Below, one piece after another: positions 38,415 through 49,467 of a stretch of DNA of 64,000 nucleotides (its first letter is position 1; each line of letters begins with the position of its first letter). The notes beneath the pieces are model-generated. The model had not been told where the DNA came from. It saw only the letters and a program-made list of their open reading frames with translations, and ran no database searches. Made by a program: the position numbers and the translations under genes. Source of the stretch: Allium sativum (Eukaryota; Streptophyta; Magnoliopsida; Asparagales; Amaryllidaceae); assembly GCA_030737875.1 (NCBI GenBank), contig CM060919.1, forward strand, positions 805,735,160 to 805,799,159. Reading direction: 5' to 3'.

Positions 38415-39515
38415 TCAGCTTTGCGCAATTTTTAATCGCTTCTTGATGAAATCGACTTTATCAGATGCTTCTCTAATCATATCGGGTCCTAACACAAGTC
38501 TGTTGCCAAGTTCAACCCAACATGCTGGAGATCTACACGGTCTGCCATATAGTGCTTCAAATGGCGACATTCCCAAATTTTCTTGATAGCTTTTGTTATA
38601 TGAGAATTCTGCCAAATGCAAGTGATCTTCCCATGACCCACCAAAATCAAGAATACAAGCCCGCAGTAAATCTTCTAAAATTCTATTCACTCGCTCAGTT
38701 TGGCCATCTGTCTGAGGGTGATAAGCGGTGCTCATACTCAGTTTTGTTCCCAATTCTGTCTGAAATGCCTTCTAGAACTTTCTAGCAAATATTGGGTCCC
38801 TATCACTGACTATGCTGATGGGAATTCCATGCAGCTTAACAGTTTCTTTGAAATATATCTGTGCTAGACTTTGAGCGGTTCTATTGGATCGGACAGGTAT
38901 GAAATGGGCAGTCTTCGTGAAGCGATCTACGATTACCCAAATACTGTCATTACCTTTCTTTGTTCAGGGCAAACCATCTATGAAATCCATGGAAATCTGT
39001 TCCCATTTCCAACCTGGGACTTCCAACGGTTGCAACAATCTGGCTAGCTTTTGTTGATCGCTCTTGACTAATTGGCAAGTAGGGCATCTGCTAACATACA
39101 AAGAAATGTCCATCTTCATCGCCTTCCACCAAAAAGTGCATTTGATGTCGTTGTACATTTTACTTACTCCAGGATGAATGCAAAGTTTGGATTTATGGCA
39201 TTCATCGAGCACCTCTCTTTTGAGCTCAGGGATGTCGGGAACACAAATTCTTCCATTCAATCTCAGAACTCCCTCACTATCCACTTGGAAATTGGAGCCT
39301 TTGCCCCTTTGAATCCTTTTAATCATATCTTTAACAAAATTGTCGTTTTTCTGAAGAACAGATATTTTGTCAATCAATCCTGGCGTAATTATAAGATAGG
39401 CAATAATTGCGGTTTTTCTACTAAGCGCATCCGCTACAACGTTAGCCTTTCCCGGCGTATACAGGATATCTAGATCATACGCTGGAAGAAATTCTAGCCA
39501 ACGCTGATGTCTCAA
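38415..39515 (-). pseudogene. Tekay-like integrase, two point stops
   Basis: The zinc-finger region (DECHKSKLCIHPGVSKM...SRCPTCQ, about 39080-39200) comes first. The core follows: SMDFIDGLP (first Asp, near 38980), VSDRDP (second Asp, near 38800) and [14 protein letters not shown] (Glu near 38696). Stops interrupt at 38961-38963 (TGA where the family has Arg in GLPR) and 38772-38774 (TAG where it has Trp in RFW). The reading frame is never shifted. Both stops fit single C-to-T type changes. Apart from them the catalytic triad is present. Confidence 0.9.
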
Positions 39516-39527
39516 ATTCAGATCTTT

Positions 39528-39818
39528 CTAGGTGAATAAATATTTCAATGATTGATGATCTGTAAACAGTTCAAATTTCTCACCCAATAAGTAATTCCTC
39601 CAGATTTTCAAAGAAAAAACAATGGCTAGCAACTCAAGATCACGAGTTACATAATTCTTCTCATGTGGTTTCAGTTGGCGGCTTGCATAAGCGACTACTT
39701 GGCCTCTTTGCATTAACACTGCACCAAGACCTCTAATAGAAGCATCTGTCCAAACCGTCAAATCCTGATTGCCATCGATAATGGTAAACACTGGAGCAGT
39801 TGTCAATTTCGATTTCAA
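39528..39818 (-). pseudogene. Tekay-like RNase H
   Basis: [38 protein letters not shown] and [15 protein letters not shown] give the RNase H active-site carboxylates (Asp of TDAS, Glu of DLELLAI, Asp of TDHQSL). TAG stops border it at 39819-39821 (family Gln in AFQELK) and 39525-39527 (family Gln in FTQKDLN). Both are CAG-to-TAG type, in the same frame as the rest of pol. Confidence 0.9.
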
Positions 39819-39821
39819 TTC

Positions 39822-40460
39822 CTAGAAAGCTTCCTCACAATCAGAAGTCCACTTAAATTTCTCATGCTTCTTCGTGCGCTTTGTTAATGGACCGGATATC
39901 TTCGAAAAATCTTTAACGAACTTTCGATAATAACTAGCCAATCCCATAAAACTTCTGACCTCTGTGGGTGAAGTAGGCTGTTTCCAGTCTTGAATTGCTG
40001 TCATTTTGCTCGAATCTACAGAAATCCCTTCCTTTGACACGACATGGCCTAGGAACTTCACTTCTTCTTGCCCGAAGACACATTTATAGAATTTGGCTTT
40101 GAAGACGTTCTTTTTCAGAATCTCCAATACTTGTTCTAAGTGTTTTTCATGCTCGGGTTTTGATTTGGAGTTGATTAAAATATCATCGATGAATACGAGG
40201 ACAAATTTATTCAGAACTCCCCTGAACACTCTATTCATTAGATCAACAAAGTATGCTGGAGCGTTGCATAGGCCGAACGACATTACTAACAATTCATAAA
40301 ATATGTCTGGACCTCTGAAAGCTTTCAAAGGAACACACTCTTCGGCAATTCTCAATTGATGAAAACCGGTAGCTAGGTCCATTCGGGAAAATACTCTCGC
40401 TCCATTTAATTGGTCTACCAGATCATCAATGCGAGGTAATGGGTATTTGTTTTTGAGTGT
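39822..40460 (-). pseudogene. Tekay-like reverse transcriptase, main part
   Basis: Following a TAG at 40461-40463 just after VDYRDLNK, the frame reads [45 protein letters not shown] and the catalytic FIDDIL (40182-40193; the YVDD box is FIDD here). [19 protein letters not shown] and the connection region ([19 protein letters not shown]) follow. All blocks of the RT palm and thumb are present. Some residues differ from the usual chromovirus wording, for example LATGFHQL where RSGYHQL is common. Confidence 0.92.
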
Positions 40461-42176
40461 CTATTTGTTGAGGTCTCGGTAATCAACACACAATCGAAGA
40501 GTATCGTCTGACTTTGGGACAAACACTACAGCTGCACCCCAACTAGAAAAGCTAGGTCTGATCAGATCCTTCCATAGCAGTCGACGCGTTTGATCGCCTA
40601 ATTCTTCCTTTTCCTTTGGAGTTATTCTTCTAATTGGATGTACCACCGGTCTGGCATTGGGAATTAGATCGATTCTGAATTCAATTTCTCTTTGTGGAGG
40701 TAAGTTTTTGACTTCTTCAAACACATCCGCATAGTTTCTAACAATAGGAATCTTTTCTAAGGAAGTGGGAATAATTTCTAACGCAGACCAAAATTCCTTT
40801 CTATCTGGATTCGAACCATGACATGGTATGGTAATATATCCAAGCTTCGTTTGAATTTTTACTATTCTTTCCACACACTTTACTTCGGCTTCGTATTTCT
40901 TTAACCAATCAAGTCCGAGAATGATATCAAATTCGGGAAAGTCCATAACGACTAGATTAAAAGGAAACTGGTATCGAAAGAAAGAAGCAGGTACTTTACA
41001 ATACGAACCGAGAATAATAGAACCCCCTATTGGATTATGAACTTTAACCGATTCTTTGAGCTTTCTTTGTTTTAACTTTAATTTGTGAACTGTGTTACTA
41101 GCAATAAAACTACGTGATGCACCCGTGTCAAATAATACAGAAACATGAATATTTTTAATTGTAAGGGTACCTCCCAAAACATCGGGTTTACCTGCTCCGT
41201 CGGAAGCAGCCGGTGGGTTCGTCCCGTCATATACGTGAGCAACTGCGGCCTTCTTAAGCAAAGGACAGTCTTTGACAAGATGATCTGTCATGTGGCAGTT
41301 AAAGCATGAGCGAGGGTTCCGAGAGCCTTGGCTTGAACCTTGAGAGTCGGTCTTCTGCCTTTTCGGGGCTGTGCAAACATTTGAGTAGTGCCCCATCTTG
41401 CCACAATTGTAGCAGCTTCCCTTTGGCGGCCTGCTAGTCTGCTGATTCGAGGACGCCGTCTTGCTTGATTCTGGCTGGTTTGTAGCAGGCTTGCGTTTAT
41501 TCCCGGCCTGGCTCCTTGCACGGTCCTGATCCAGGTGCCTTTGATCCAGGTCCTCATAGTTGCACGCCATTTCCACTAATTCATTAAACGCCAACTTGAT
41601 GTGGGCCATTGCCCTGTCTTGGTACTCTCGCTTTAGCCCTAGGATGAACCTCTTGTTCTTGGACTTTGCGGTGGCGATGAGCTTAGGAGCATAGCGGGAT
41701 AATTGTGTAAACTTGTTCAGATAGTCTTGCATCGAGAGATCCCCCTGCTGGAAGTTTGCGAATTCTTCATGCATGCGCTCAAGGGCTTGCTCTGGGACAT
41801 ACTTCTCTTTGAATAATTCTTTGAATTCGTCCCACGTCCTACCAGCATTTCTGTTCGTTGCAGTAAGAGCTTCCCACCATAGTTCGGATTCCTCTTGTAG
41901 AAGCCAAGTGCCCATGAAAGCTTTGTCTTGATCACCTAGCCTCAGACCTCCTAGTATCTTCTCGCATGTTTTCAGCCATGCAAGGGCCTCAATTGCAGTG
42001 CCCGTTCCAGAGAAGGCTTTGCCTCCTAGGTTCTTGTACCTTTTAGCCACGCGGTCGAGCTCGAATTGTTGAGCGGCCGGGGGTTGTATTAAGGGTCCCT
42101 CTTCAGCTGGGACTTCTCCTCGCCCTCTGCCACGTCCAGCTCAGCCTCCTTTACCAGCGGCTGCTCGGGTAGCCAT
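40461..42176 (-). pseudogene. Tekay-like gag, protease and N-terminal RT
   Basis: The best start is the ATG at 42176-42174, followed by an Arg/Gly-rich leader with a TGA at 42143-42141 (CGA-to-TGA type). The frame is then open for over 500 codons. It holds the capsid region (FSGTGTAIEALAWLKTCEKI, WWEALTATNR, RTWDEFKELFKEKY) and two CCHC knuckles, CYNCGKMGHYSNVC (about 41372-41414) and CFNCHMTDHLVKDC (about 41265-41308). The protease motif FDTGASRSFI is near 41115-41145. RT motifs begin after IPNARPVVHPIRR and run to CVDYRDLNK. Two knuckles rather than one are seen in some chromovirus gags. Confidence 0.92.
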
Positions 42177-42305
42177 TGTTCAAGTTATGTATAAGCAAGA
42201 AAAGAGTCAGCCTACAGAAATGATAATTTTATTGTATGGTAAAGCAGAAGAACTTAAGGAAAGACAATGATGTAGTGATCAAATTGTTTTTGCTATTCTG
42301 CTTAG

Positions 42306-42342
42306 CTCATTCTAGGACATTACTAGTCCTATCTCTAATGAG
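42306..42342 (-). promoter_or_regulatory. Leader stem-loop of the Tekay-like element
   Basis: Outer stem CTCATT/AATGAG (42306-42311, 42337-42342), inner stem TAGGAC/GTCCTA (42313-42318, 42326-42331), loop ATTACTA. It stands between the PBS and the gag ATG. Its counterpart at 8272-8308 keeps every spacing and changes two inner base pairs on both sides. Confidence 0.78.
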
Positions 42343-42420
42343 CTACTCGCCTTAGAATACTACTGATTCAATTCTGACAAAGAGTTTAATGTGTTAAATC
42401 CCAGAACTAAGGTTAACCAA

Positions 42421-42433
42421 AGCTCTGATACCA
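42421..42433 (-). other. Primer-binding site of the Tekay-like element
   Basis: The minus strand reads TGGTATCAGAGCT two bases beyond the LTR end. It matches the 3' end of tRNA-iMet exactly for 12 bases. Confidence 0.92.
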
Positions 42434-42435
42434 GC

Positions 42436-45400
42436 TGTGACGACCCCAAAACCCTGTGCCACAGTGTTAAGGATAATCATTGGAATATAACACATTAATC
42501 ATCATTAGCAGAGTACAGATAATAGCATAAACAAGAAATAGAATAATTTACACAAATATGACAGCGGAATCATATATATATCACCACATCAGAGAGCACA
42601 GTGCATGATACAACTTAGTGCATAACAGTACATAATCAGTCTACATCGCCTGTGGCGGAATCATACATAGAGAATACATAAACTAAACATCAGTCTACAT
42701 CGCCAGTGGCGGAATCATAATACATATACAATAATGGAGGAAAAGTTACAATCATCACAATGTAGTCAAGCCTAGCCATTAGCCCAAAAGTGCACCTCTA
42801 CTGCGGTGCCAAGCCAAAATATGTCAGCTACCTGTAACTAGGTTGCCCATGTGAAAATAAGGGCACCCGAGTTTGCAAGGTGAAACAAACTACGAGTCAG
42901 TCATGAGACTGGTATGAGAAATCTACTTAACTTATTAAACAACAATAATAAGGCAAATCAAAGGACCACGCCACTTTCACGGAACGGGTTTACTCCAATG
43001 AGTGCTAGTGCATGAAATAAAGTAAATGATTAAATCATCGCAATGCTTTTTACAAAAATGAAGCCATTATAAGACTCAGGTCCCATCACACAATGCAATG
43101 CAACGCAAGCCGGAGGATGAGTTTTACCTTGTAATGGCCAAAAATGCTTCATACGTATAAAACAAAAGTGTTTGATATTATTACTAGTGCATATATGTTT
43201 CAAAAGCGATTTCAATCATAAATATCAATCATAGACGGCATAAATGACCCATACCACTATGTCGCCATACTAGTAATACAATCACATCCGCAATTTCGTA
43301 TCGGAAATTGGATTCCATCATGAGTCGAGGCAAGGGGCAAGCTCCTCTCCGTTCGAAACACTCTAGCAAATGTCCCAGGATCACACACAGCGGTCCTTGG
43401 AATCGGCTGGGTCGGTCCTCTCTTACTTTTCAGGATTAGTTATTCTTGAACACACGTTTCCTGGTCCTTACAAACCTATAATCGAGGCGCCTCGCATTCC
43501 AACAACCACACAAGTGAAAAGTAGATATAAATGTCAGGGCTGGTAGGTCACTGACACCACCATAGCTAGAAAGAAACGTCGTGTTCTCCCAGCGGTCCTT
43601 CTCCCATTTTTGACTCATACCAAGGTGTGAGGCTCGCGAATCCACGTTATACACAAAGCTACGTCACACAGACCATGCTTTGATCATCAACCACAAAACT
43701 TTGCTTTGCAACAGAAGCCTTGATCATATGCCACTTAGGCGTGCCACACAGGCAATTCACTCCATGCGACTGATTTCTATCGATATATAACCTCTAAGCT
43801 CGTACGTCTCAGAGAAGGGCGTTAAGCAAGAGAATAAATTCTCCGCCGCCAAACAGATATATATTTAACAGAGATCAATCAGCACAGAACAAAATCCAAT
43901 GTCAAACACACAGTCCATTTACAAGTTCGTTCTACGTTTGAACGAAACCGGAGGCACCATATTCCTCGCATATCCGCACAATCAACAATACGTCCGGACG
44001 GCTACTACTTCAGCTCCTTTAAGGTAGCTACTCCACTCACGAGCCTCAGTAGCGCCCATCCATCCAATGTGAAGATCGTCGGTCTTGAACCGTCTTCATC
44101 TCCTCGACTTCTCACTGTCGATCGATTATTTGAAATGAGAATTAACTCGGCCTTTTTCAAATAATCCACGTATATTTAGATTTTCAAATCAATTCTTCAC
44201 ATGGTTAAATTACTCAACATTCACATTTCAGTTCCTTAGTATAATTTTCATGTTAAATACATTCAACCATCAAATTTCATGCAAACACAAAAAAATTGGT
44301 TTGTTTCCACTCTATATCGTTTATAATATTTTGTAACGATGTATCGCCATTTTCATTTATTTAAAAACAGCCATATTTAAGTAAACGACGTTTCAGGTCG
44401 TGCCGAGGCACTGGCACTGTTTTTCACTAAATTTGTTTTACACATATCTGAAAATCTAACCGTTGGATCTTCACAAAATTTATTTCATTAGAAAGATCTT
44501 TTCAAAACAAATCCAACGGTTTCAGTTTTGGGAAAATCCGACGGTCGGATTTCCCACACTAGTCGTTTGAAGTTACGATTTCAAAATACGAACTGCAGCG
44601 TCGTTATTCAATTTAATTTAATTATATTTATATTTATATATAAATATAATCGATTCTGGCGTTGTTTTTCTTCAGATTTGAATTAAACATTCCAGAGAAT
44701 CCAACCGTCAGATCTTTACAAAGTTAGTGCCGTTGAAAAGATATTTCCAAGGCGAACCTAACGATTGCGGTTTCGGGAAAATCCGATGGTCGGATTTCCC
44801 GCACTAGTCGTTTGAAAACACGGTTTCAAAACACGAACTGCAGGCCACAATTCGTTTTAATTTTATTTATATTTATATATAAATATAGTTCATTCGACGA
44901 TTTCTATATCGTTTTCACTTCAAATATTTCACTAACGCCTTTAAATTTTTGGAAAATTTCGCCATAACCTCCTTTGTACGGGAGGGGTTGGGAAAATTCC
45001 CAAATAGCCACACGGGCATCTCATCTCAAAAAGAAAAAGAAAAAGCCAAGCGGCTAGCCAATAGGCTCATAAAATCATCACCCAAGCAAAACAGTAAACA
45101 TGTACCTATTTGTCGGGCACACAATTTTATTCCTCTTCTCTAGCCTCTTTGCTATAACCTGTTAAATAAATATGCATGTACATATGTGTAATTCTTATCA
45201 TTTTCCATTCAACTTCATGTTTGATTCAATTTGGTTTAAAATCACCATTCATTTCAATGTTGCATACACAAGCAAAAATCATATCATTCGCTAATAAATG
45301 AATATTTCAATTCATGCATATTTATTTGAACAAGTGGTTATTTTTAACCTTCACATTTCAAAAATGATATTTTTGGCGAACTAAAATATATTTCAACACA

Positions 45401-47871
45401 TGACTATTTTATTTAGTTCCTATACATGTTAAAAATAATATTCATTTCATAATATTTATTTCAACACTCGCATATTTTTAGCCAATCACATGTATGATAA
45501 AAATGGTATTTTTATCATCTAAAATATTTATTCAACACATGAATGTTTTTAACACTTCATAATTCCAATAAAAATGTAATTTTTATTGTTCGATCTTTTA
45601 TTCAACACATGAACCTTTTCAATACACGCACTTCTCAACACATGAGCATTTCCATACATGGATATTTTATATAGTTTGTTCATACAAGAAAGATGATTTT
45701 TTTTATTGTTGAAACTATTTATTTATAAGGCGAATATTTTACATACTTCATGTATATTATAAAAATGTGATTTTTATTGTTTAAACACCTTATTCATTTA
45801 ACACATGAATTTAATTTTCAACACATTACTTCTTAACACATGAGCATTTCCAAACATGGATATTTTATTTCAACACATGACTTAAGTTTCAACGCATGAA
45901 AATAATTTCAACATATAAAAATAATTCTAATACATGAATATTATTCAAAATTTTGGCAGCATAACGGCAGGGTAGTTAAAACCGGCACCGTCCCGTGTAC
46001 GGCTCCTCTATCTACCTTAAAACCTCGCGGTTTTTGACAATGGAGATTTCATGCATCTAGTTCGCACGCAGGCGGCATGTTTTATTTTCATTCCACAATT
46101 ATTTCCAATTTGTTTCAATCACCAATGGGAGTTTTTCAACCGCAATCAAACAATATCAACCACAAACAATTATTCTATCAACCATTCGCATTATTCACCA
46201 AATTTTTCACACCAATTCACAAGCAATAAATATCGTCCATGGTTTGTGGACGAGGGGAGTATATATATATATATATATATATATTATTTCTATATTTCAC
46301 TTGCATTTCAACACACATATCATTTATACAATGCATGTATAATTCATACTTCGCTCATATAGCTTACACAACGCATGTGCATGAGGTATACAACACGTGT
46401 ATAATTTATATTTCGCTTATATAATTTATACATGACATTTCCATTCACATTTTCTATTTAGAAATCTCACATTGGTTGTCGAGGTGATAAAAATCCTAGC
46501 GAGCTCAGAAAATTCCGCGGTCTCTTCTAGGTGGTAGAGAGCCTCCTTGCAGTCACGATGTTTCCTGTTTCATCGAATTTCGTCAACACACGACAAAGGT
46601 ATGATTTTTCAAAGTTTGCAACACTTAAGAGTGTTATTTTCAATTCAAAAAAATAAAGCCGATACCTTTAACGATTGTTCAAAACTAGGTTTTCAGTTTT
46701 CGCGAAAACCGAGACTCGATACGACGATCGGAGGGCACAACGTGGAAGAGCGTCGAGAGGGCTTCAGGCGCGTGGCAGTGGCGTCCAACTCGGTGGGGCC
46801 CAGTGCTCGTGGAGGCGGTGGAAAGTTCGGATGTTGGAGGGGCTCGTGCTCAACGATGGCGAAGAGAGGGAGGGCGAGTGTTGGTCGGATTTGAAGAGGG
46901 GAGGGAGGGCTTTCGAGATAGGGCGGTGGCGGGGTCTGGCGTGGCTTGTGGCGGCGGCGATTTGGTCCGGAAGTGGTGAACGACTGTGCGTCGTTGAGAG
47001 GAGAGAGGGAGCGGGTTTTCTGACCTTTTTTTTATTTTAATTTATGAAAGGAGAACTCCTATTGGTCGATGGTTTTATTAAATTTTAAAATAGTGTTTCT
47101 CCATACGAACACCAATCCAAACCCAACGACTATCGCCCCTACCTAAATACCCCCATCCCGGACATAATGGGATGTGTTTCGTAGGCCAATTCGACTGTTA
47201 CAGTCAGTTATTCTTCATATTCAAATATAAAACATTCAAATTCTGTTTTGAACGTACATTTTAATTTGCTGGGGCCACAAACTGATTCGAAAAATTCCAG
47301 AAAAATAAATCTAGCTATGTTTTGATGTTGCAGTCCCAACAAATCTAGTTTCGTCGAATTCTGAGATCGTTTGAAAAATGGCCATTTTCTGGTCGATCCA
47401 ATTTAATAGAAATTGACCAAACACATTTTCTTTTGCCACGCTCACATATTAGCTTCAAAAATTATGAAATTTGAAACCTAGCAATAGTTTGGCATCCCGG
47501 ATCCAACAAAAGTGGTTTCATCGAATTCTAAGGTCGTTTGCAAAATATCTATTTTCAAGGGCTATATATTCTCTATAGCGACCTTTCCGAAAATTCATTT
47601 GGCCATAACTTTTGATTCCCGCTATGAAACTTCAATTTTTCAGATTCATTAGAAAGATATTCATAAACAGATTTAAATACTTTTGGTTTCACTAAAATCC
47701 GTTATATTTTGCACCCAGTGCAGTCAAACCAATTTTGAATTCAAATTTTCACACTACCCCACTATTTCTAATTCACTATTTTATTGAAATATTCTATTTC
47801 AATTGCTGAAATTCCTTTGAAATAACCAAATAAAAAAAATTAAATTGGCTCGTATTTTTTGGGTTGTTACA
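42436..47871 (-). repeat. 5' LTR of the Tekay-like element
   Basis: This uninterrupted 5436-base LTR starts TGTGACGACC (plus) and ends GGGTTGTTACA, followed by TTTAT. It contains the CAGTC...GACTG hairpin (42898-42911), the duplicated palindrome block (44405-44840), the GTCCATGG hairpin (46234-46252), a GC-rich stretch (46700-47030) and a U3 with direct repeats (47100-47871). On the minus strand a CCAAT word near 47060 and an AAATTAAAATAAA stretch near 47032-47044 could serve as promoter. No protein-coding gene is credible. Confidence 0.92.
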
Positions 47872-47876
47872 TTTAT

Positions 47877-48220
47877 CAACTGAAGCAGAATATATATGTG
47901 CTGCTTTGGCTTGTTCACAAGTAATATATATGCAAGAAACTTTAAACGATTTTGGTTTAAGTATAAATAAATCACCTATATACTGCAATAATACAAGTGC
48001 TATAAATATTTCTAAGTATTAAACTCATCATTCGAGAACTAAACATATTGATGTGAGACATCATTTTCTAAGAGATAACGTAAGTAAAGAAAAGATTTCA
48101 CTAGAATTTATAGAAACAGATAAAAAAATTGCAGATATATTAATTAAACCTTTAAATGAAGCAACATTCACTAAATTTAGGGGAGAATTGGGCATATGTT
48201 CATTAAGTGAGTTAGAATAA
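47877..48220 (+). pseudogene. Copia 2 RNase H, second part, resuming after the Tekay-like insertion
   Basis: STEAEYICAALACSQVIYMQ, CNNTSAINISK and SRTKHIDVRHHFLRD are classic copia RNase H blocks and continue exactly from KKQNTLSL at 25395. ADILIKPLNEATFTKFRGELGI closes pol, with TAA at 48218-48220. One TAA interrupts after AINISKY, near 48021. The active-site Glu of STEAEY and Asp of the DN pair (here NN) show that one catalytic residue may have been lost. Confidence 0.9.
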
Positions 48221-48452
48221 TTAAATATAGTAACATATATATAAATAAATAATATAAGAAATCAAAATAGTAAAATTTAAAACAAGACTATGTCGACATA
48301 GAGTTTTTGGTATGTTGACATATAACTGCCAAAATTTTAAAATTTTATTCCCACTAAAAGTTAGTTATTTCAACTATTTAAACCTTTTATCTCGACTTTT
48401 CTTCTTCATTCTCATTCTTCTTCTCTGTAAAAACTCTGAATTAAAAAATACA
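48221..48452 (+). other. Copia 2 spacer between pol and the 3' open frame
   Basis: AT-rich spacer. TATGTCGACATAG at 48291-48303, followed by a related GTATGTTGACATAT at about 48310-48323, echoes the palindrome pair in the U3 of the LTR. No gene seen. Confidence 0.6.
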
Positions 48453-48945
48453 ATGGCCTCCATTAATCCAAATACTCAAATCAACTCCGATTCAAACGTT
48501 GGACCATCGGTGGGTTTCAACGATCTACACTATCTAGGGTGATCAAAATTGAAGAAAAAATGGAGTATCTACTGCAAATGGTGGCTGAGATGCAAGTACT
48601 CCAGAATAGGACTAGTCATGAGCAAATAGGCAAGGGAAAGTAATGAGAAGTCTCTTAAGGTTTATAATGGATAACGAGACTAATCCGATTATCATTGATG
48701 ATGAAAATCAAGCCATGGAAGAGGGGGAAGAACCTGAAGAAGAACCAGAAGAGGAAGAAGAAATGATGGAGGACGAAGAACAACAAGACATTCAACCAAC
48801 GATTATGGATAAAGATGATAACGTTGAATGCATAGGAGAGATTCTATTTGATGAAAATGGGAATGTGATTGAAAAGAGTGGAGAATTTTGTCTTCATTAT
48901 CCAAACTGTCCAATTCACAAATCTCCCGTTGTTAAAAATAATTAG
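48453..48945 (+). pseudogene. Copia 2 extra 3' open frame (broken), function unknown
   Basis: A frame from ATG 48453 (MASINPNTQINSDSN...) stops after about 29 codons at GGGTGA. An adjoining frame continues as IKIEEKMEYLLQMVAEMQVLQNR, which looks like a coiled coil. A third frame from 48643 encodes 100 residues, very acidic in the middle (EEGEEPEEEPEEEEEMMEDEE) and ending FCLHYPNCPIHKSP. Read together they look like one protein broken by a frameshift and stops. SIRE/Maximus copia elements carry an extra frame at this place (family knowledge), but I see no signal peptide or membrane segment. Confidence 0.5.
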
Positions 48946-49311
48946 TGATTAAGGTTTTCTTCGATTCTCATTGTATTACATTCTTACAATGTATCGTATG
49001 TGTATAAATCTATATAGTTGTACAAAGTAGTGTCTAATAAAATTATTGTTTATAATGAGTTATCTCTTTTTAAAATATAAAGAATGATTAATTAAGCCGG
49101 AGTAGTGTTGGATAGTTACTTATATTCTATTCATAGAGTTATTCAATTTAAGGGGAGTGTCTTTAGGATTTCTTTCTGATAATGCCAAAGGGGGAGAACT
49201 TATAAAATATAGGCATAGTTTATAGGGTTCTTAAAGACAGGGGGAGTATAGAAGGAACATCATCAAACATGTATATACAGGTATGATATTTTATAAACTA
49301 AGGTTGTCATC
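48946..49311 (+). other. Copia 2 3' untranslated internal region
   Basis: AT-rich sequence with several AGGGGGAG words (49153, 49190, 49240) leading to the final polypurine tract. These could be accessory polypurine sites. No gene seen. Confidence 0.5.
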
Positions 49312-49314
49312 GTC

Positions 49315-49328
49315 AAAAAGGGGGAGAT
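49315..49328 (+). other. Polypurine tract of copia element 2
   Basis: AAAAAGGGGGAGAT lies directly before TGTTGGAG, the start of the 3' LTR. Confidence 0.88.
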
Positions 49329-49414
49329 TGTTGGAGAATGGAGTTTTGATGACAACAACCTTATTTCAATTATCATTGATTATAAAATATAAACTAACAC
49401 TTTTTGTATAGAAC

Positions 49415-49467
<53 letters not shown>

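Larger units (their letters stand above)
25396..47871 (-). mobile_element. Ty3/gypsy chromovirus, Tekay/Del-like, giant LTRs, TSD TTTAT
   Basis: TTTAT at 25391-25395 and 47872-47876 flanks the element. Plus-strand tips are TGCAAC/TGTGAC at the left of each LTR and GTTGTTACA at the right. The 5' LTR (42436-47871) and 3' LTR (25396-37829) bracket a 4.6 kb coding region on the minus strand with gag, protease, RT, RNase H, integrase and a chromodomain-like tail. The 3' LTR is inflated by a nested 7 kb solo LTR. Without that it is about 5.44 kb, matching the 5.44 kb partner. The LTRs look closely alike, so this is one of the younger insertions. Confidence 0.95.

Noticed and set aside
39072..39473. 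133-residue plus-strand frame opposite the integrase
   Set aside because: It is the antisense shadow of the Tekay-like integrase, which has clear family motifs on the minus strand.
48643..48945. A host gene for an acidic protein
   Set aside because: It lies between RNase H and the polypurine tract of copia 2, so it belongs to that element.
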